From Opitutales bacterium (lineage in GTDB: Bacteria; Verrucomicrobiota; Verrucomicrobiia; Opitutales; UBA2987): DNA of 9,375 nt. The DNA is taken from NCBI GenBank assembly GCA_021772555.1, contig JAJFLT010000339.1, positions 1-9,375 of the forward strand. Reading direction: 5' to 3'. Both the position numbers and the translations under genes were made by a program. This document shows, in pieces, positions 1 through 8,275 of this stretch. Within the stretch, counting starts at the first letter, position 1. Every line of letters begins with the position of its first letter. Below the pieces are notes generated by a model, which was not told the origin of the DNA, made no database searches, and worked only from the letters and a program-made list of their open reading frames with translations.

Positions 1-20
1 AGGCCATATGATTCTTCGCC

Positions 21-3000
21 CTAACTATTCGATTTCTCAAGAATTTCTGGATTCCATGAATAGTCGTTAAATTTGATTCGGAAAAAGATTGAGTAAAGAA
101 CGGGACAGAGAGCCAGGGTTAGAACCGTTGCAAAAGCGAGACCAAAGATGATAACATTAGCCATCGGTCTCCACATCTCACCCCCTTGAAGGGACAGCGG
201 GATGAGCCCAATCACGGTCGTGGTGGCCGTTGTCAGGATTGGCCTCATCCGGGAGAGCGCGGATACCATCACCGCATTGGCGCTATCAATACCCTGGCTT
301 CTCAGACTTTCCATACTGTCAATCATCATAATGGCGTTGTTTACTATAATGCCCATTAAGCTCAAAGCGCCCAGCATAGCCATAAATCCGAAAGCCGCAT
401 CGGTGATAAGTAGTCCCAAACTGATTCCAAATACTGCGGGCAATATAGTAATTCCTATCAATATAGGTCGTGACACCGAATTAAACATCGAAACCAACGT
501 TAAAAATAGTAGCCCCAATGCAAGGGGGAAGCCCGCAGCAATTGAGGCTTGGGATTTGGCACTTTTCTCCTGTTCGCCGCCGAATTCGTAATGGTAGCCG
601 CTCGCCCATTCGTCCGAAACTGACAGCGCATTTAATCTTGGTTCAATTTTTTCAAGTGTGTCTGTGGCGAACAGACCCGGACGCAGATAACCTTTGAGGA
701 TCATCGTCCGTCGGCCATTTTCGCGCCGAATATTAGAAGGCTGCCAGGTAAGTCCGGGTCTCGCCACCTGTAGCAAAGGAACACTGCGGGTGCTGTTGGT
801 AGAGTACACATTTATGCTTTCAATTTTACCCAAATCCCGCCGGTAGGCATCCTTCGAGCGCATAACGATCGGTATAACATCGTTACCATCACGAAAATCG
901 CTGACACGAAGGCCAGATATTTGTGTTTGCAGGGACAAGGCAACATCTTCGCTCGTCAGCCCGGCCAATTTCACCCTCTCCTGGTTGATATCGACCTCAA
1001 GTTTCTTGGTCCACTCACCCCAATCGTCACTGATATTAATTACGCCGGGAGTGGATGCCATGATCTCTGCCACATGATCGCGCAACCGGTAGAGGGTCGG
1101 AATATCATCCCCGGTCAACCTTATCTGAATGGGTGCTCCAACCGGCGGCCCGTTTTCGAGTTTTTTCAAAGTGACTCGGCTGTCGGGCATATTGCTATTA
1201 GCGAAATCCTGACCCAGAGCTATTACTTTATTGATGTTCTCAATGGCATCATCGACGTCCTCACCCTGGGTCTCAACAAGCATGAAGGCATAGGAGGCAT
1301 TGCTCTGTTCAATACTTTGGGAAAGGTTCCATCGGGGGCCGCCATTACCAGTAAAAGTTGTCACATGTTTTACCTCCTCGCGACTTTGCAAGAAGTCACT
1401 GAAATTTCGGCTTTTTGAAGCGGTCGCCCGAATATCGGAACCATAAGGCGTCCAAATATCAACAAGCAATATCTCGCGTTCGTTCGGCGGGAAGAATGTC
1501 TTTTTAACAAATCCAAATGAATAGACGCCGACCGCCATTAGAATAAAGGTTCCGGCAAGAAAGAGAGCACGGTTTCTCAAACTGTAAAGCAAGAGAGATC
1601 GATAAAGGTTATACACCCGCCCAGAATATGTCTCCTTGGTAACTTTCACCTTGATAAAAAAGTAGCACAAAAATGGCACGATAGTCAGGGAAATCAGCCA
1701 GGAACAAAGAAGGGTGATACTAATAACCTGAAAGAGTGAAAGGCAGAATTCACCAACATTCGATTTAGCGGTTCCGATAGGTAAAAACGCCCATATTGTT
1801 GTCATAGAAGCCGCCAAAAGGGGCTTCCATAGTTCCGATACAGCCCCTTTCGTGGCGCTGAGACGGTCGTCCCCTCGGGCCATTCGAACGAGTATGTTTT
1901 CACTGACAACAACACCGTTGTCCACCATGATGCCAAGAGCGATTATGAGTGATGCAATGGATATTTGCTGCAAGGTGATATCGAACATCGGCATGATCAA
2001 AAAGCACATGAGTATCGCCATCGGAATCAACATCGAGGCAATGAGGCCCGTGCGCAGTCCCGTGGTAAAAAGCATGACTATAAAAACCAGTGCAAACGCC
2101 TGACCCAGATTACCCATGAAATCCTTGATCTTGCGTCCTACAAAACGGGGTTCCCACATGATGGTCTCCAAATCGAGTCCGACGGGAAGCTGTCCCTGAA
2201 TCCGCTTAACCTGCTCCTCGACACGCTCTCCCACTTCCAGGATGTTTCCCCCTCCCGCCATATTGACGGCGATAACGATGGCTTGCTCACCGTTAAAGGA
2301 AACCAGACTGCTCGGTGGATCGACAAAGTCCCGCTTAACCTCAGTGACATCGTCGAGGGCAATGGAATCCGCTTGGCCTGGGATACGGAAATTCGTGTGG
2401 CGAATATCGTCGAGAGATTTGTATTCTCCGGTGGATTCAATGAGGACACGCTCGATATCGACAAGGGCATCCCCACTGGGCCTGACTATATTTTGAGAGT
2501 TTATAATCGAGGCCAAGATAAATGGTGAAATCCCGCGTTCGGCCAGCAGTGAGTTGGAAAACTCAATAAAAACCCGTTCGTCCTGCACGCCAAAGAGATC
2601 AACTTTCGCTATTCCATCGATCTTCAATAGTTCGTTGCGGATGTAATCGGAGGCATCCTTCATTTCCCGATAGGAAAACCCGTCGCTACTCAATGCGAGA
2701 ACCATGCCGAAAACATCGCCAAACTCGTCGTTGACAAAAGGTGGCAAGGTTCCGGCTGGCAGAGACGGGGTGACTTCATCCACCTTGTTGCGCAAGCTCG
2801 CCCAGCTTTTTGCCACCACATCAAGTGGGGTGCTCTCATAGAGATCCACAGTGATAATCGAAGTTCCGGCAAGAGATTGGGATTTAACTTTTTCCACATC
2901 GGCGATTTCCCTGATCTTCTCTTCCAACTTATCGGTCACCAGTTCTTCAATCTTCTTTGGAGAAGCCCCCGGGAAGCGGGTTAGGACCAAGGCAGTGCGA

Positions 3001-3125
3001 ATTGTAAATTCGGGATTCTCGGCCTTGGGCAAGGAGAAATAGGACATAAATCCCATAAGAATGAGAAGACCCACCCCCACCAGGGTTGTGGCTCGGTTGC
3101 GTAAACACCATTCTGCGATATTCAT
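21..3125 (-). CDS. RND-family efflux transporter permease (inner-membrane pump subunit)
   Basis: This is a proton-driven inner-membrane pump of the resistance-nodulation-division superfamily (AcrB/HAE1-like), 1034 residues and full length. The architecture is duplicated: TM1 at about 13-30, a large periplasmic loop at about 33-330, a helix bundle at about 338-490, TM7 at about 518-540, a second periplasmic loop to about 860, then the last helices to about 1013. Helix 4 carries VDNGVVVSEN, so D402 matches the first proton-relay Asp of AcrB and N403 replaces the second. Helix 10 carries VNNAIMMID, with N929 where AcrB has its relay Lys. R959 and T966 appear to match the AcrB relay Arg and Thr. 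The ATG lies 18 bases after the adaptor stop, with GGGG 9 bases upstream as a possible ribosome site. It is the last gene of the efflux operon and should work with the adaptor and TolC-type protein upstream. The family call is firm; the substrate is unknown. Confidence 0.96.
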   Translation of the reverse strand: MNIAEWCLRNRATTLVGVGLLILMGFMSYFSLPKAENPEFTIRTALVLTRFPGASPKKIEELVTDKLEEKIREIADVEKVKSQSLAGTSIITVDLYESTPLDVVAKSWASLRNKVDEVTPSLPAGTLPPFVNDEFGDVFGMVLALSSDGFSYREMKDASDYIRNELLKIDGIAKVDLFGVQDERVFIEFSNSLLAERGISPFILASIINSQNIVRPSGDALVDIERVLIESTGEYKSLDDIRHTNFRIPGQADSIALDDVTEVKRDFVDPPSSLVSFNGEQAIVIAVNMAGGGNILEVGERVEEQVKRIQGQLPVGLDLETIMWEPRFVGRKIKDFMGNLGQAFALVFIVMLFTTGLRTGLIASMLIPMAILMCFLIMPMFDITLQQISIASLIIALGIMVDNGVVVSENILVRMARGDDRLSATKGAVSELWKPLLAASMTTIWAFLPIGTAKSNVGEFCLSLFQVISITLLCSWLISLTIVPFLCYFFIKVKVTKETYSGRVYNLYRSLLLYSLRNRALFLAGTFILMAVGVYSFGFVKKTFFPPNEREILLVDIWTPYGSDIRATASKSRNFSDFLQSREEVKHVTTFTGNGGPRWNLSQSIEQSNASYAFMLVETQGEDVDDAIENINKVIALGQDFANSNMPDSRVTLKKLENGPPVGAPIQIRLTGDDIPTLYRLRDHVAEIMASTPGVINISDDWGEWTKKLEVDINQERVKLAGLTSEDVALSLQTQISGLRVSDFRDGNDVIPIVMRSKDAYRRDLGKIESINVYSTNSTRSVPLLQVARPGLTWQPSNIRRENGRRTMILKGYLRPGLFATDTLEKIEPRLNALSVSDEWASGYHYEFGGEQEKSAKSQASIAAGFPLALGLLFLTLVSMFNSVSRPILIGITILPAVFGISLGLLITDAAFGFMAMLGALSLMGIIVNNAIMMIDSMESLRSQGIDSANAVMVSALSRMRPILTTATTTVIGLIPLSLQGGEMWRPMANVIIFGLAFATVLTLALCPVLYSIFFRIKFNDYSWNPEILEKSNS

Positions 3126-3143
3126 GACAAACGACCCCGGACC

Positions 3144-4244
3144 TCAATTCGGAAAGTTTTGAAGAAGTTTGACTTTTATGCCTTCCTCCAGCCTGTGCAC
3201 GCCCCGCACTACGATTATTTCACCCGGCTTGATTCCCTCTCTTATTTGTAATCCGCTTGTAGTCAGATCCCCTACACTGACCGGCCGTTTCGCAACGTTG
3301 CCGACCCCCGCGCCTGCGGGACTGAACACCCATACGTATCGTTCCTCCAATCGACCCGCCACGGCGACCAGGGGGACGGTAATAAATCGTTCGGAAGCGG
3401 GACGTTCAAAAATCAAAACCGCTTCCCCAACCATGCCGGGCCGAACCAGCGGATTGTGTTTCAACATTGATATTTGAACCTCGTATGTGGAAGTCGTCGA
3501 TGTGTCGATACCGACTTTGGATACGACTGCGGGCAATATTTCACCCGGAACCGATTCGAAATTCAAAACGGCTTTGCTTCCCACTTTTACTCTAGTGATG
3601 AGCGACTCCGGTATTCCAACGTGCATTTCGATTTTATCTTCTGAAACAAGGGAGGCAATCACTTGGCCCGGTTGAACCACCTGATTGATCTCGACCGGTA
3701 CCTCGCCGATGGAACCATCTTGGGGTGCCAGAAGAATAGTATAGTTAAGCTGCTGGACTGCCTGTTCCACCTGTTTTTCACTGGCTTCCATTTGCGCCTT
3801 AGCGGATTCGTAGGCCGCCTGACCAGTATCAAGAGCGCTTTTGCTCACATTGTCGTTTTCATAAAGGGATTTAGCTCTTGTAAAGTCAGCGTCAGCGCCA
3901 ACAAATTGTGCTCGGACTTGTGCCAACATGGCGCGGGCCTGTCCCAATTTCAGCTCATAATCAGTGGGGTCGAGCCGGGCTATGACATCACCTACTTTTA
4001 CTCTTGCGCCAATCCGGGCCGGTAGGCTCCGAATTTCGCCTCCCACACGAAAACTGAGATTGGAATCGATCTCTCCCTTGGCAATACCGGAAAACGTCCG
4101 TTCGATGGTGAGCGACGGCTCTTCAATTGTCACCGTTACCACAGGGCGAACAACCTCTGCTTCCGGAGGCTTCTCAGCACACCCGGCAAGGAGTGCAAGC
4201 AAACTGAAACAGCCGATGGGCCAGGATTTGGTCGTAAATGTCAT
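3144..4244 (-). CDS. RND efflux periplasmic adaptor (membrane fusion protein), lipoprotein
   Basis: This adaptor links the inner-membrane RND pump to the outer-membrane channel. The 366-residue protein starts with a lipoprotein signal ending in LLAGC, so C22 is the likely lipidated residue. Domains follow the usual order: first lipoyl half at about 63-93 (RVGGEIRSL, then GARVKVGDVIARLD), helical hairpin at about 94-165, second lipoyl half at about 166-200 (LLAPQDGSIG, then VVQPGQVIASL), beta-barrel at about 200-285, and membrane-proximal domain at about 286-360. The hairpin tip has R123, L127 and S134, the R-x3-L-x6-S spacing known from adaptors that contact TolC, followed by D139. The ATG has AAGGG 8 bases upstream, one of the clearest ribosome sites in the window. 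It begins 14 bases after the TolC-fusion stop and ends 18 bases before the RND start, which supports one transcript. Confidence 0.95.
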   Translation of the reverse strand: MTFTTKSWPIGCFSLLALLAGCAEKPPEAEVVRPVVTVTIEEPSLTIERTFSGIAKGEIDSNLSFRVGGEIRSLPARIGARVKVGDVIARLDPTDYELKLGQARAMLAQVRAQFVGADADFTRAKSLYENDNVSKSALDTGQAAYESAKAQMEASEKQVEQAVQQLNYTILLAPQDGSIGEVPVEINQVVQPGQVIASLVSEDKIEMHVGIPESLITRVKVGSKAVLNFESVPGEILPAVVSKVGIDTSTTSTYEVQISMLKHNPLVRPGMVGEAVLIFERPASERFITVPLVAVAGRLEERYVWVFSPAGAGVGNVAKRPVSVGDLTTSGLQIREGIKPGEIIVVRGVHRLEEGIKVKLLQNFPN

Positions 4245-4258
4245 CGAATCATCCCTTT

Positions 4259-6670
4259 TTATTGATTTTTGCTAATAAATTTATCTAAATCGCGCTCCCA
4301 CGCTACCTTCTCCGATTGCGTCTTCGTAAATTCAAACCACGCTATCGATCGTTGAACCTGCACGAAATCCTCGAATAGATTGTAAACTGCCAGGGCCGCA
4401 TTTTGCCGTTGCACAAAAGCCTGACTCTGGGCATCGAGCAAATCGATAATATTGACCACGCCCTGCTCGTATTTATCGGTCACGACATTGAGGTTTTTTT
4501 CGGCACGATCTGCTGCCCTGGTGCTAAATTCGATGGTGGGAAAGGAGCTGCTGATCGAGAAAAAAGCCTGCTGCACCCTGGTTTCGACAAGCTGCCGTAT
4601 CTGGTCGCGAGTGTGCTGGAGTTGACGCAGGGTAGCTTTATCTCGCAATACCTCAAACCGCCGCCTCGTCCCTTCAAAGATGGGCAAGGACACAGTGACA
4701 AAAAAACTCCACTCATCATCATCCGGATCGGGACCGAAAGTAACGGGAGAAGTGCTGTTGAAGTCTTCATTAAGGATGCGGTCGTAAGAAAACTGGGCAC
4801 CCACCGATGGGACATAAAATTGCCGTTTTTTCTGTTTAAGGACAATGGTTTGAGCCCTGATGGAATGATCGATAGCGGCCAGTTCAGGGGAGTGCTCAAG
4901 CGAATAGGCGATCAAAAATTCTTGAAGAGCTTCTAGTCGACTGTTTGAATTAATATTTGTGGAAACTCGTTTGTAACCCACGTCGAATTCTGGACTGGAC
5001 AACGTCAAATCGCGGGCCCTCCACTTTTTGTTCAAGTCGATACCAATCGCCTGGTTGAGAGCCACACGAGCTTTCTGCTCGCCGCTTTGGGCATTGGCAA
5101 CATCTATCTGGTCGGCTGCTTCCTGTGCCTCAAAACGATAAACATCCTCTGGCCCGGAGGTTCCTATCCGCAGGCGAGTTCGTGCCAAATCAAGGTTGCT
5201 TCGGGTTATCTTTAGGTTATCTCTGGCAACAAATAGTAGAGTCCGGGCTGAAAGGTACCGAATATAAGCCACCCCAACTGCTTGAACCACATTGAGGCGA
5301 AGTGACTCCTCCTGCCATTCACTTCCTTTGAATGCTTCGCGTGAGGCGCGAAAGTTGCTGATAGCGGAATCATTAAAGATCAACTGCTGCAACTTGATAC
5401 CCGTCTGATTGCTTCTTAGGGGGGCATTGCCAGCCGATGCTGCGGCGCGATCCTCGTCAATTTCCGTGAACGAATAGGAGGAATTCACCTGTGGAAGCAG
5501 CGGGCTGAAGGCGATTTGCTTATTGTGGCGATTTATCTCTGTTATCTGCTTCTGGATGAGATAGTCGTAATTGGTTTCGAGGGCCATTTTGATTGCTTTT
5601 CTCAAATCTAGCGATTCGTCGTCTCCCATGTCGTCAGCATCGACATAGGTGACGTTGCGAATGGATGAAAATGGAGGATCAAAGTCAATCTGTGCGGCTG
5701 TGCGGGCATTCAGGTAAAGCCTTTGCTCAACGGAGAGAAAAATCGGCAATTCATTAGGAGAAACCCCTGCGATCATCTGCTGGATATTAAGGGCCGACCT
5801 TCGTGCAATCTGACGCTGCACATCAGGAAGCATTCCTGCCAACACTCCTCTCTCCACAGAGGGCAAGCCGATAAAAGCAAAAGTCGGGATATTTCTGGCA
5901 TTGAGCCCCCCGATCAGTTGGAGCCGCTCGCGTTCAGACATCCGTAAGAGGGGGAATATATAGACAGCCTCCGTATCAGACGGAAGTCGGGAGAGGACTT
6001 CAGCCGTATCGCCTGCCATTGGAGTAAGAACTATTTTTATTCCCAAACGCTGCTCCAGGTCCTGAATCAGACCCTCAATGCCTTCAAAACCTTCCATGAT
6101 TTCACGAGTTATGAGCGCATGAAGGGTCTTAAAGCCTGCCATATCCTTGAATGCGGCAATTTCTTCGGGCACCGATTTATTGGAAACAACCAGGTTGAGA
6201 TTCTTTTTATTGGAAAAACCGTCTGGACTTATCAATAAACCAACTGATTGCGCATCCTGGAAATACCCTCCTGCCACTGGCTTTGAAAGTTCGATGTTGG
6301 GACTGCTGGCGGCACGCATAACGAGATGACCTTGAGTCAGGATAATATCAACTTCGGGATCATCGAGAGCGTTACGCAAAACCGATTGGATGCGGGAAAT
6401 ATCCCAGTTCGCGTTGAAGGCGGGATCTCTATCAAAAGTCACTTTGACTTTATCCTGAATGAGGACGGTTAGCTCTGCCTCTATATTACTGCCCAAGGCG
6501 TCGAAAAACCAGGAATCGCCATCTCTTACCACCGCGATGGTAACTTCAGGAAGCTCGCTGGCGTAGATTACTTGTTCATGATAACAACAAGCTATCAACA
6601 ACAGAACGAATTTACGAATGCCGAATATTCGCTTAATTATTAATATTCTATTTTTAATATCGAAGTGCAT
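4259..6670 (-). CDS. Fusion of an ABC-type substrate-binding domain with a TolC-family outer-membrane efflux protein
   Basis: At 803 residues this is far longer than usual TolC proteins (about 420-500). After a hydrophobic N-terminus (about 21-29), residues 41-335 resemble the two-lobed ABC_sub_bind family (PF04392-like). The opening strand is VTIAVVRDGDSWF, and the end is RGVLAGMLPDVQRQIAR, then an Ala/Asn helix and a VEQRLYLNARTAAQ-type tail. Residues 353-780 form a complete TolC fold in two repeats. The first begins LRKAIKMALETNYDYLIQKQ and has RLRIGTSGPEDVYRFEAQ. The second begins FLIAYSLEHSPELAAI and has SLPIFEGTRRRFEV and YEQGVVNIIDLLDAQSQ. The protein should be the trimeric exit duct for the adjacent RND pump, with the extra domain in the periplasm. 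LIAC at 25-28 fits a lipobox, but cleavage near YAS (36-38) is also possible. The ATG has no clear ribosome site, but no other ATG occurs before residue 118. The TolC part is certain; the binding-domain family is likely; any ligand is unknown. Confidence 0.93.
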   Translation of the reverse strand: MHFDIKNRILIIKRIFGIRKFVLLLIACCYHEQVIYASELPEVTIAVVRDGDSWFFDALGSNIEAELTVLIQDKVKVTFDRDPAFNANWDISRIQSVLRNALDDPEVDIILTQGHLVMRAASSPNIELSKPVAGGYFQDAQSVGLLISPDGFSNKKNLNLVVSNKSVPEEIAAFKDMAGFKTLHALITREIMEGFEGIEGLIQDLEQRLGIKIVLTPMAGDTAEVLSRLPSDTEAVYIFPLLRMSERERLQLIGGLNARNIPTFAFIGLPSVERGVLAGMLPDVQRQIARRSALNIQQMIAGVSPNELPIFLSVEQRLYLNARTAAQIDFDPPFSSIRNVTYVDADDMGDDESLDLRKAIKMALETNYDYLIQKQITEINRHNKQIAFSPLLPQVNSSYSFTEIDEDRAAASAGNAPLRSNQTGIKLQQLIFNDSAISNFRASREAFKGSEWQEESLRLNVVQAVGVAYIRYLSARTLLFVARDNLKITRSNLDLARTRLRIGTSGPEDVYRFEAQEAADQIDVANAQSGEQKARVALNQAIGIDLNKKWRARDLTLSSPEFDVGYKRVSTNINSNSRLEALQEFLIAYSLEHSPELAAIDHSIRAQTIVLKQKKRQFYVPSVGAQFSYDRILNEDFNSTSPVTFGPDPDDDEWSFFVTVSLPIFEGTRRRFEVLRDKATLRQLQHTRDQIRQLVETRVQQAFFSISSSFPTIEFSTRAADRAEKNLNVVTDKYEQGVVNIIDLLDAQSQAFVQRQNAALAVYNLFEDFVQVQRSIAWFEFTKTQSEKVAWERDLDKFISKNQ

Positions 6671-6706
6671 CGAAACTGCTAAAGCGCATGAACAAAATCA
6701 AAGCTC

Positions 6707-7417
6707 TTATGATTCATTTTCTGCGTGCTCTCTATGTTGCTGTTCGTACAAACTGACCACACGCGCAATAAATACAGCGATATAGAGCACTCCTACAACG
6801 GCTTGAGAATACGCCACGGTTCTGACCAGATTATTACCCGGAATAATGTCCCCATATCCCATCGTGGCCATAGTCAAAAAGCTGAAGTAAATGGCTTGGG
6901 ATACCGTTATATGCGGAATGGCCGCCTCGCCCGGAGTAATCAAATAAAACGACTCCGGTGCCAGATTTTGGATGTTCAGGTAGATTGTGGCCCAGGAAAC
7001 ACCTATCAATAAAAATACGCAAACCGCACCGCAAATTTTATCACGGGTAAAAATCGATTCACTCAGAAATGTGCGTAAAATCAGGAACGTGATAAACAAC
7101 CAGAATAGTGAAAATAACGGCATCGCAATGTACAAAAATACCGGTGATTCCCGCGTAAATCCAAATACACCAAACAATGCGAGCATGCTCAAAAACAGTG
7201 GCGGCAAAGCCAGGATCGAGGCGATACAGATATAATACCGTTTGCCACTTATGGCATAAATGGCCAGGCTCATCGTTACCAACACCAGCGACATCAATAT
7301 CATCAGTCCACCCTGCCAGGTCTCAACCAGGGGAACTGCAATCAGCATAACAATCATCGAGACCAGGAGATAAAAATAACGTCCCAAATGGCTTGGATGT
7401 GCTGAGTCTCTGGACAT
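6707..7417 (-). CDS. Six-helix potassium-channel-like membrane protein (Ion_trans_2 pore)
   Basis: This is a probable inner-membrane ion channel of 236 residues from the ATG used here. A TTG nine bases upstream at 7426 would add three residues; neither start has a strong ribosome site. Numbered from the TTG, hydrophobic segments lie at about 16-33, 39-58, 66-88, 97-118, 130-150 and 205-224. A pore loop before the last one carries TMATMGYGDIIPG, so the selectivity filter is T188-M189-G190-Y191-G192-D193, matching the K+-channel TxGYGD signature. No helix has the regularly spaced Arg/Lys of a voltage sensor, and no RCK/TrkA-N or cyclic-nucleotide domain follows. The C-terminal tail after TM6 is only about 20 polar residues (EQQHREHAENES). 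The gene ends 36 bases before the TolC fusion, so it may be the first gene of the efflux operon. Potassium selectivity is inferred from the filter; gating and role are unknown. Confidence 0.87.
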   Translation of the reverse strand: MSRDSAHPSHLGRYFYLLVSMIVMLIAVPLVETWQGGLMILMSLVLVTMSLAIYAISGKRYYICIASILALPPLFLSMLALFGVFGFTRESPVFLYIAMPLFSLFWLFITFLILRTFLSESIFTRDKICGAVCVFLLIGVSWATIYLNIQNLAPESFYLITPGEAAIPHITVSQAIYFSFLTMATMGYGDIIPGNNLVRTVAYSQAVVGVLYIAVFIARVVSLYEQQHREHAENES

Positions 7418-7422
7418 AGCAA

Positions 7423-7569
7423 TCAATCGATGAATTTTTCCACTAGACGCTTTGGCTTCATTTTTTCAGGTATTCTATGTATTACAATAAGCCACTTGCC
7501 TTCAACACGAAAAAGAATCCCGGCAATAGCCGGATATTCATTGAACAGATGGATAAAAAGAGAAATCAA
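7423..7569 (-). CDS. Possible 48-residue small ORF between the DUF3313 and channel genes
   Basis: An open frame of 48 codons runs from a TTG at 7569 to a TGA at 7425-7423, and that stop overlaps the possible TTG start of the channel gene as TTGA. It lies in the same frame as the DUF3313 gene, immediately after its stop. The predicted peptide contains LFNEYPAIAGILFRVEGKW and ends in a basic stretch, KMKPKRLVEKFID. An internal ATG would give only 12 residues. I recognise no family and see no ribosome site. A stop-free run of this length is not rare by chance, and a possible terminator hairpin lies inside it, so it may be non-coding. It could equally be a small protein or a leader peptide coupled to the channel gene. 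Confidence 0.2.
   Translation of the reverse strand: MISLFIHLFNEYPAIAGILFRVEGKWLIVIHRIPEKMKPKRLVEKFID
7510..7535 (-). terminator. Candidate intrinsic terminator after the DUF3313 gene
   Basis: On the minus strand, ATCCGGC-TATT-GCCGGGAT forms a hairpin with five GC-rich pairs, a tetraloop, one bulged G and two A-T pairs. It is followed by TCTTTTTC, giving a five-T run just past the stem. It starts about 40 bases after the DUF3313 stop and about 95 bases before the channel gene, a sensible place to end the DUF4136-DUF3313 transcript. The stem is short, so termination may be partial. Confidence 0.4.
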
Positions 7570-7575
7570 CGCTCT

Positions 7576-8253
7576 TCAAACACGTGATTGATCGAGCTTT
7601 TCCCTGAATTGTTTTATCCACCCATCGATAATTTTTTTTGCGTGACCCCAAGTTGAAGTGGACGCACCGAATTGATGTTTGGAACCGGTCTTGTGGCTGA
7701 TATAAACCAATAATTGTTCTCTAGTTTGGGAGTCGAGAAACTCGACTTCAATCCCCGCTTCGCCGACTCCAATACTGGACCCCGTCGTCAATTTCTTTCC
7801 CAAAGAAAGCATCGCGCCGGGCCCAACCATCGTGGCGGTCACCAGTGCGGGATTTCCGATAACCACATCGACAATCGCCACACGAACCAGCAACACGTCT
7901 TTTCCCGGCTCCGTTATCATCTCGTAATCCTTGCCCAAAGCCTCCACAGCGGATTCCCGAAAGAATTCGGCCAATTGAGCCAGCTCGTCTGGCCGGACAC
8001 CGTGATCCGCCTTGTTGTTCTTCATATAGACAACGACCGGTTCCAAAATAAATTTGTTATACTTCCCCAGGTTAAACATTTTCGCCCGCCACAAATAGGA
8101 ATCTCCCTTGGATTTGGCTGGAGCCTTTTCCATTTTAGGATACTCGGTCAGGAAACCACTTGTGCTCTTCGGCTTCTTGCCTCCGGTCATCAGACAGAGT
8201 GAACTTCCGAGTAATAGAAAAATGAGAATAAATGTGCCTCTTTTCACAGTCAT
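7576..8253 (-). CDS. DUF3313-family envelope protein
   Basis: This 225-residue protein matches the pattern I know for the DUF3313 family, mostly small exported lipoproteins of unknown function. It has a hydrophobic signal segment at about 7-22, then SGFLTEYPKM at 32-41. Next comes the strand FILEPVVVYM at 68-77, VRPDELAQLAEFFRESAVEAL at 86-106, and LLVRVAIVDV at 121-130. The hydrophobic or Gly-rich stretch at about 133-165 leads into GEAGIEVEFLDSQTREQL at 164-181. The only Cys in the signal region is in SSLCLM, which is not a good lipobox because Leu precedes the Cys; most relatives are expected to have an LAGC-type site. The ATG is 22 bases after the DUF4136 stop with no visible ribosome site, suggesting co-transcription. 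The molecular function is not known for the family, and nothing here shows a catalytic site. Confidence 0.8.
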   Translation of the reverse strand: MTVKRGTFILIFLLLGSSLCLMTGGKKPKSTSGFLTEYPKMEKAPAKSKGDSYLWRAKMFNLGKYNKFILEPVVVYMKNNKADHGVRPDELAQLAEFFRESAVEALGKDYEMITEPGKDVLLVRVAIVDVVIGNPALVTATMVGPGAMLSLGKKLTTGSSIGVGEAGIEVEFLDSQTREQLLVYISHKTGSKHQFGASTSTWGHAKKIIDGWIKQFREKLDQSRV

Positions 8254-8275
8254 AACGGTTGAATATTAATCAGAA

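Noticed and set aside
1..20. Short flank after the RND stop
   Set aside because: Only 20 bases are visible; a CATATG palindrome there is too short to interpret, and no terminator can be judged.
921..1418. 165-codon open frame on the plus strand
   Set aside because: It is antisense to the second periplasmic loop of the RND pump, which is intact and full length here.
1965..2528. 187-codon open frame on the plus strand opposite the RND gene
   Set aside because: It lies wholly antisense to a well-conserved part of the pump, and its translation is a His/Arg/Asn-rich mix without family motifs. It is a by-product of the codon pattern on the other strand.
4403..4936. 177-codon open frame on the plus strand opposite the TolC part of the fusion
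   Set aside because: The minus-strand frame gives clear TolC motifs over the same bases, and the plus-strand product resembles no family I know.
7440..7510. Possible promoter for the channel operon (TTGAAG with TGTAAT or TAGAAT boxes on the minus strand)
   Set aside because: The boxes are individually fair, but their spacings are 13 and 22 bases, outside the usual 16-18 range, so I did not call a promoter.
7714..8202. 162-codon open frame on the plus strand
   Set aside because: It is antisense to the DUF3313 gene, with a low-complexity, His/Gln-rich product and no recognisable motif.
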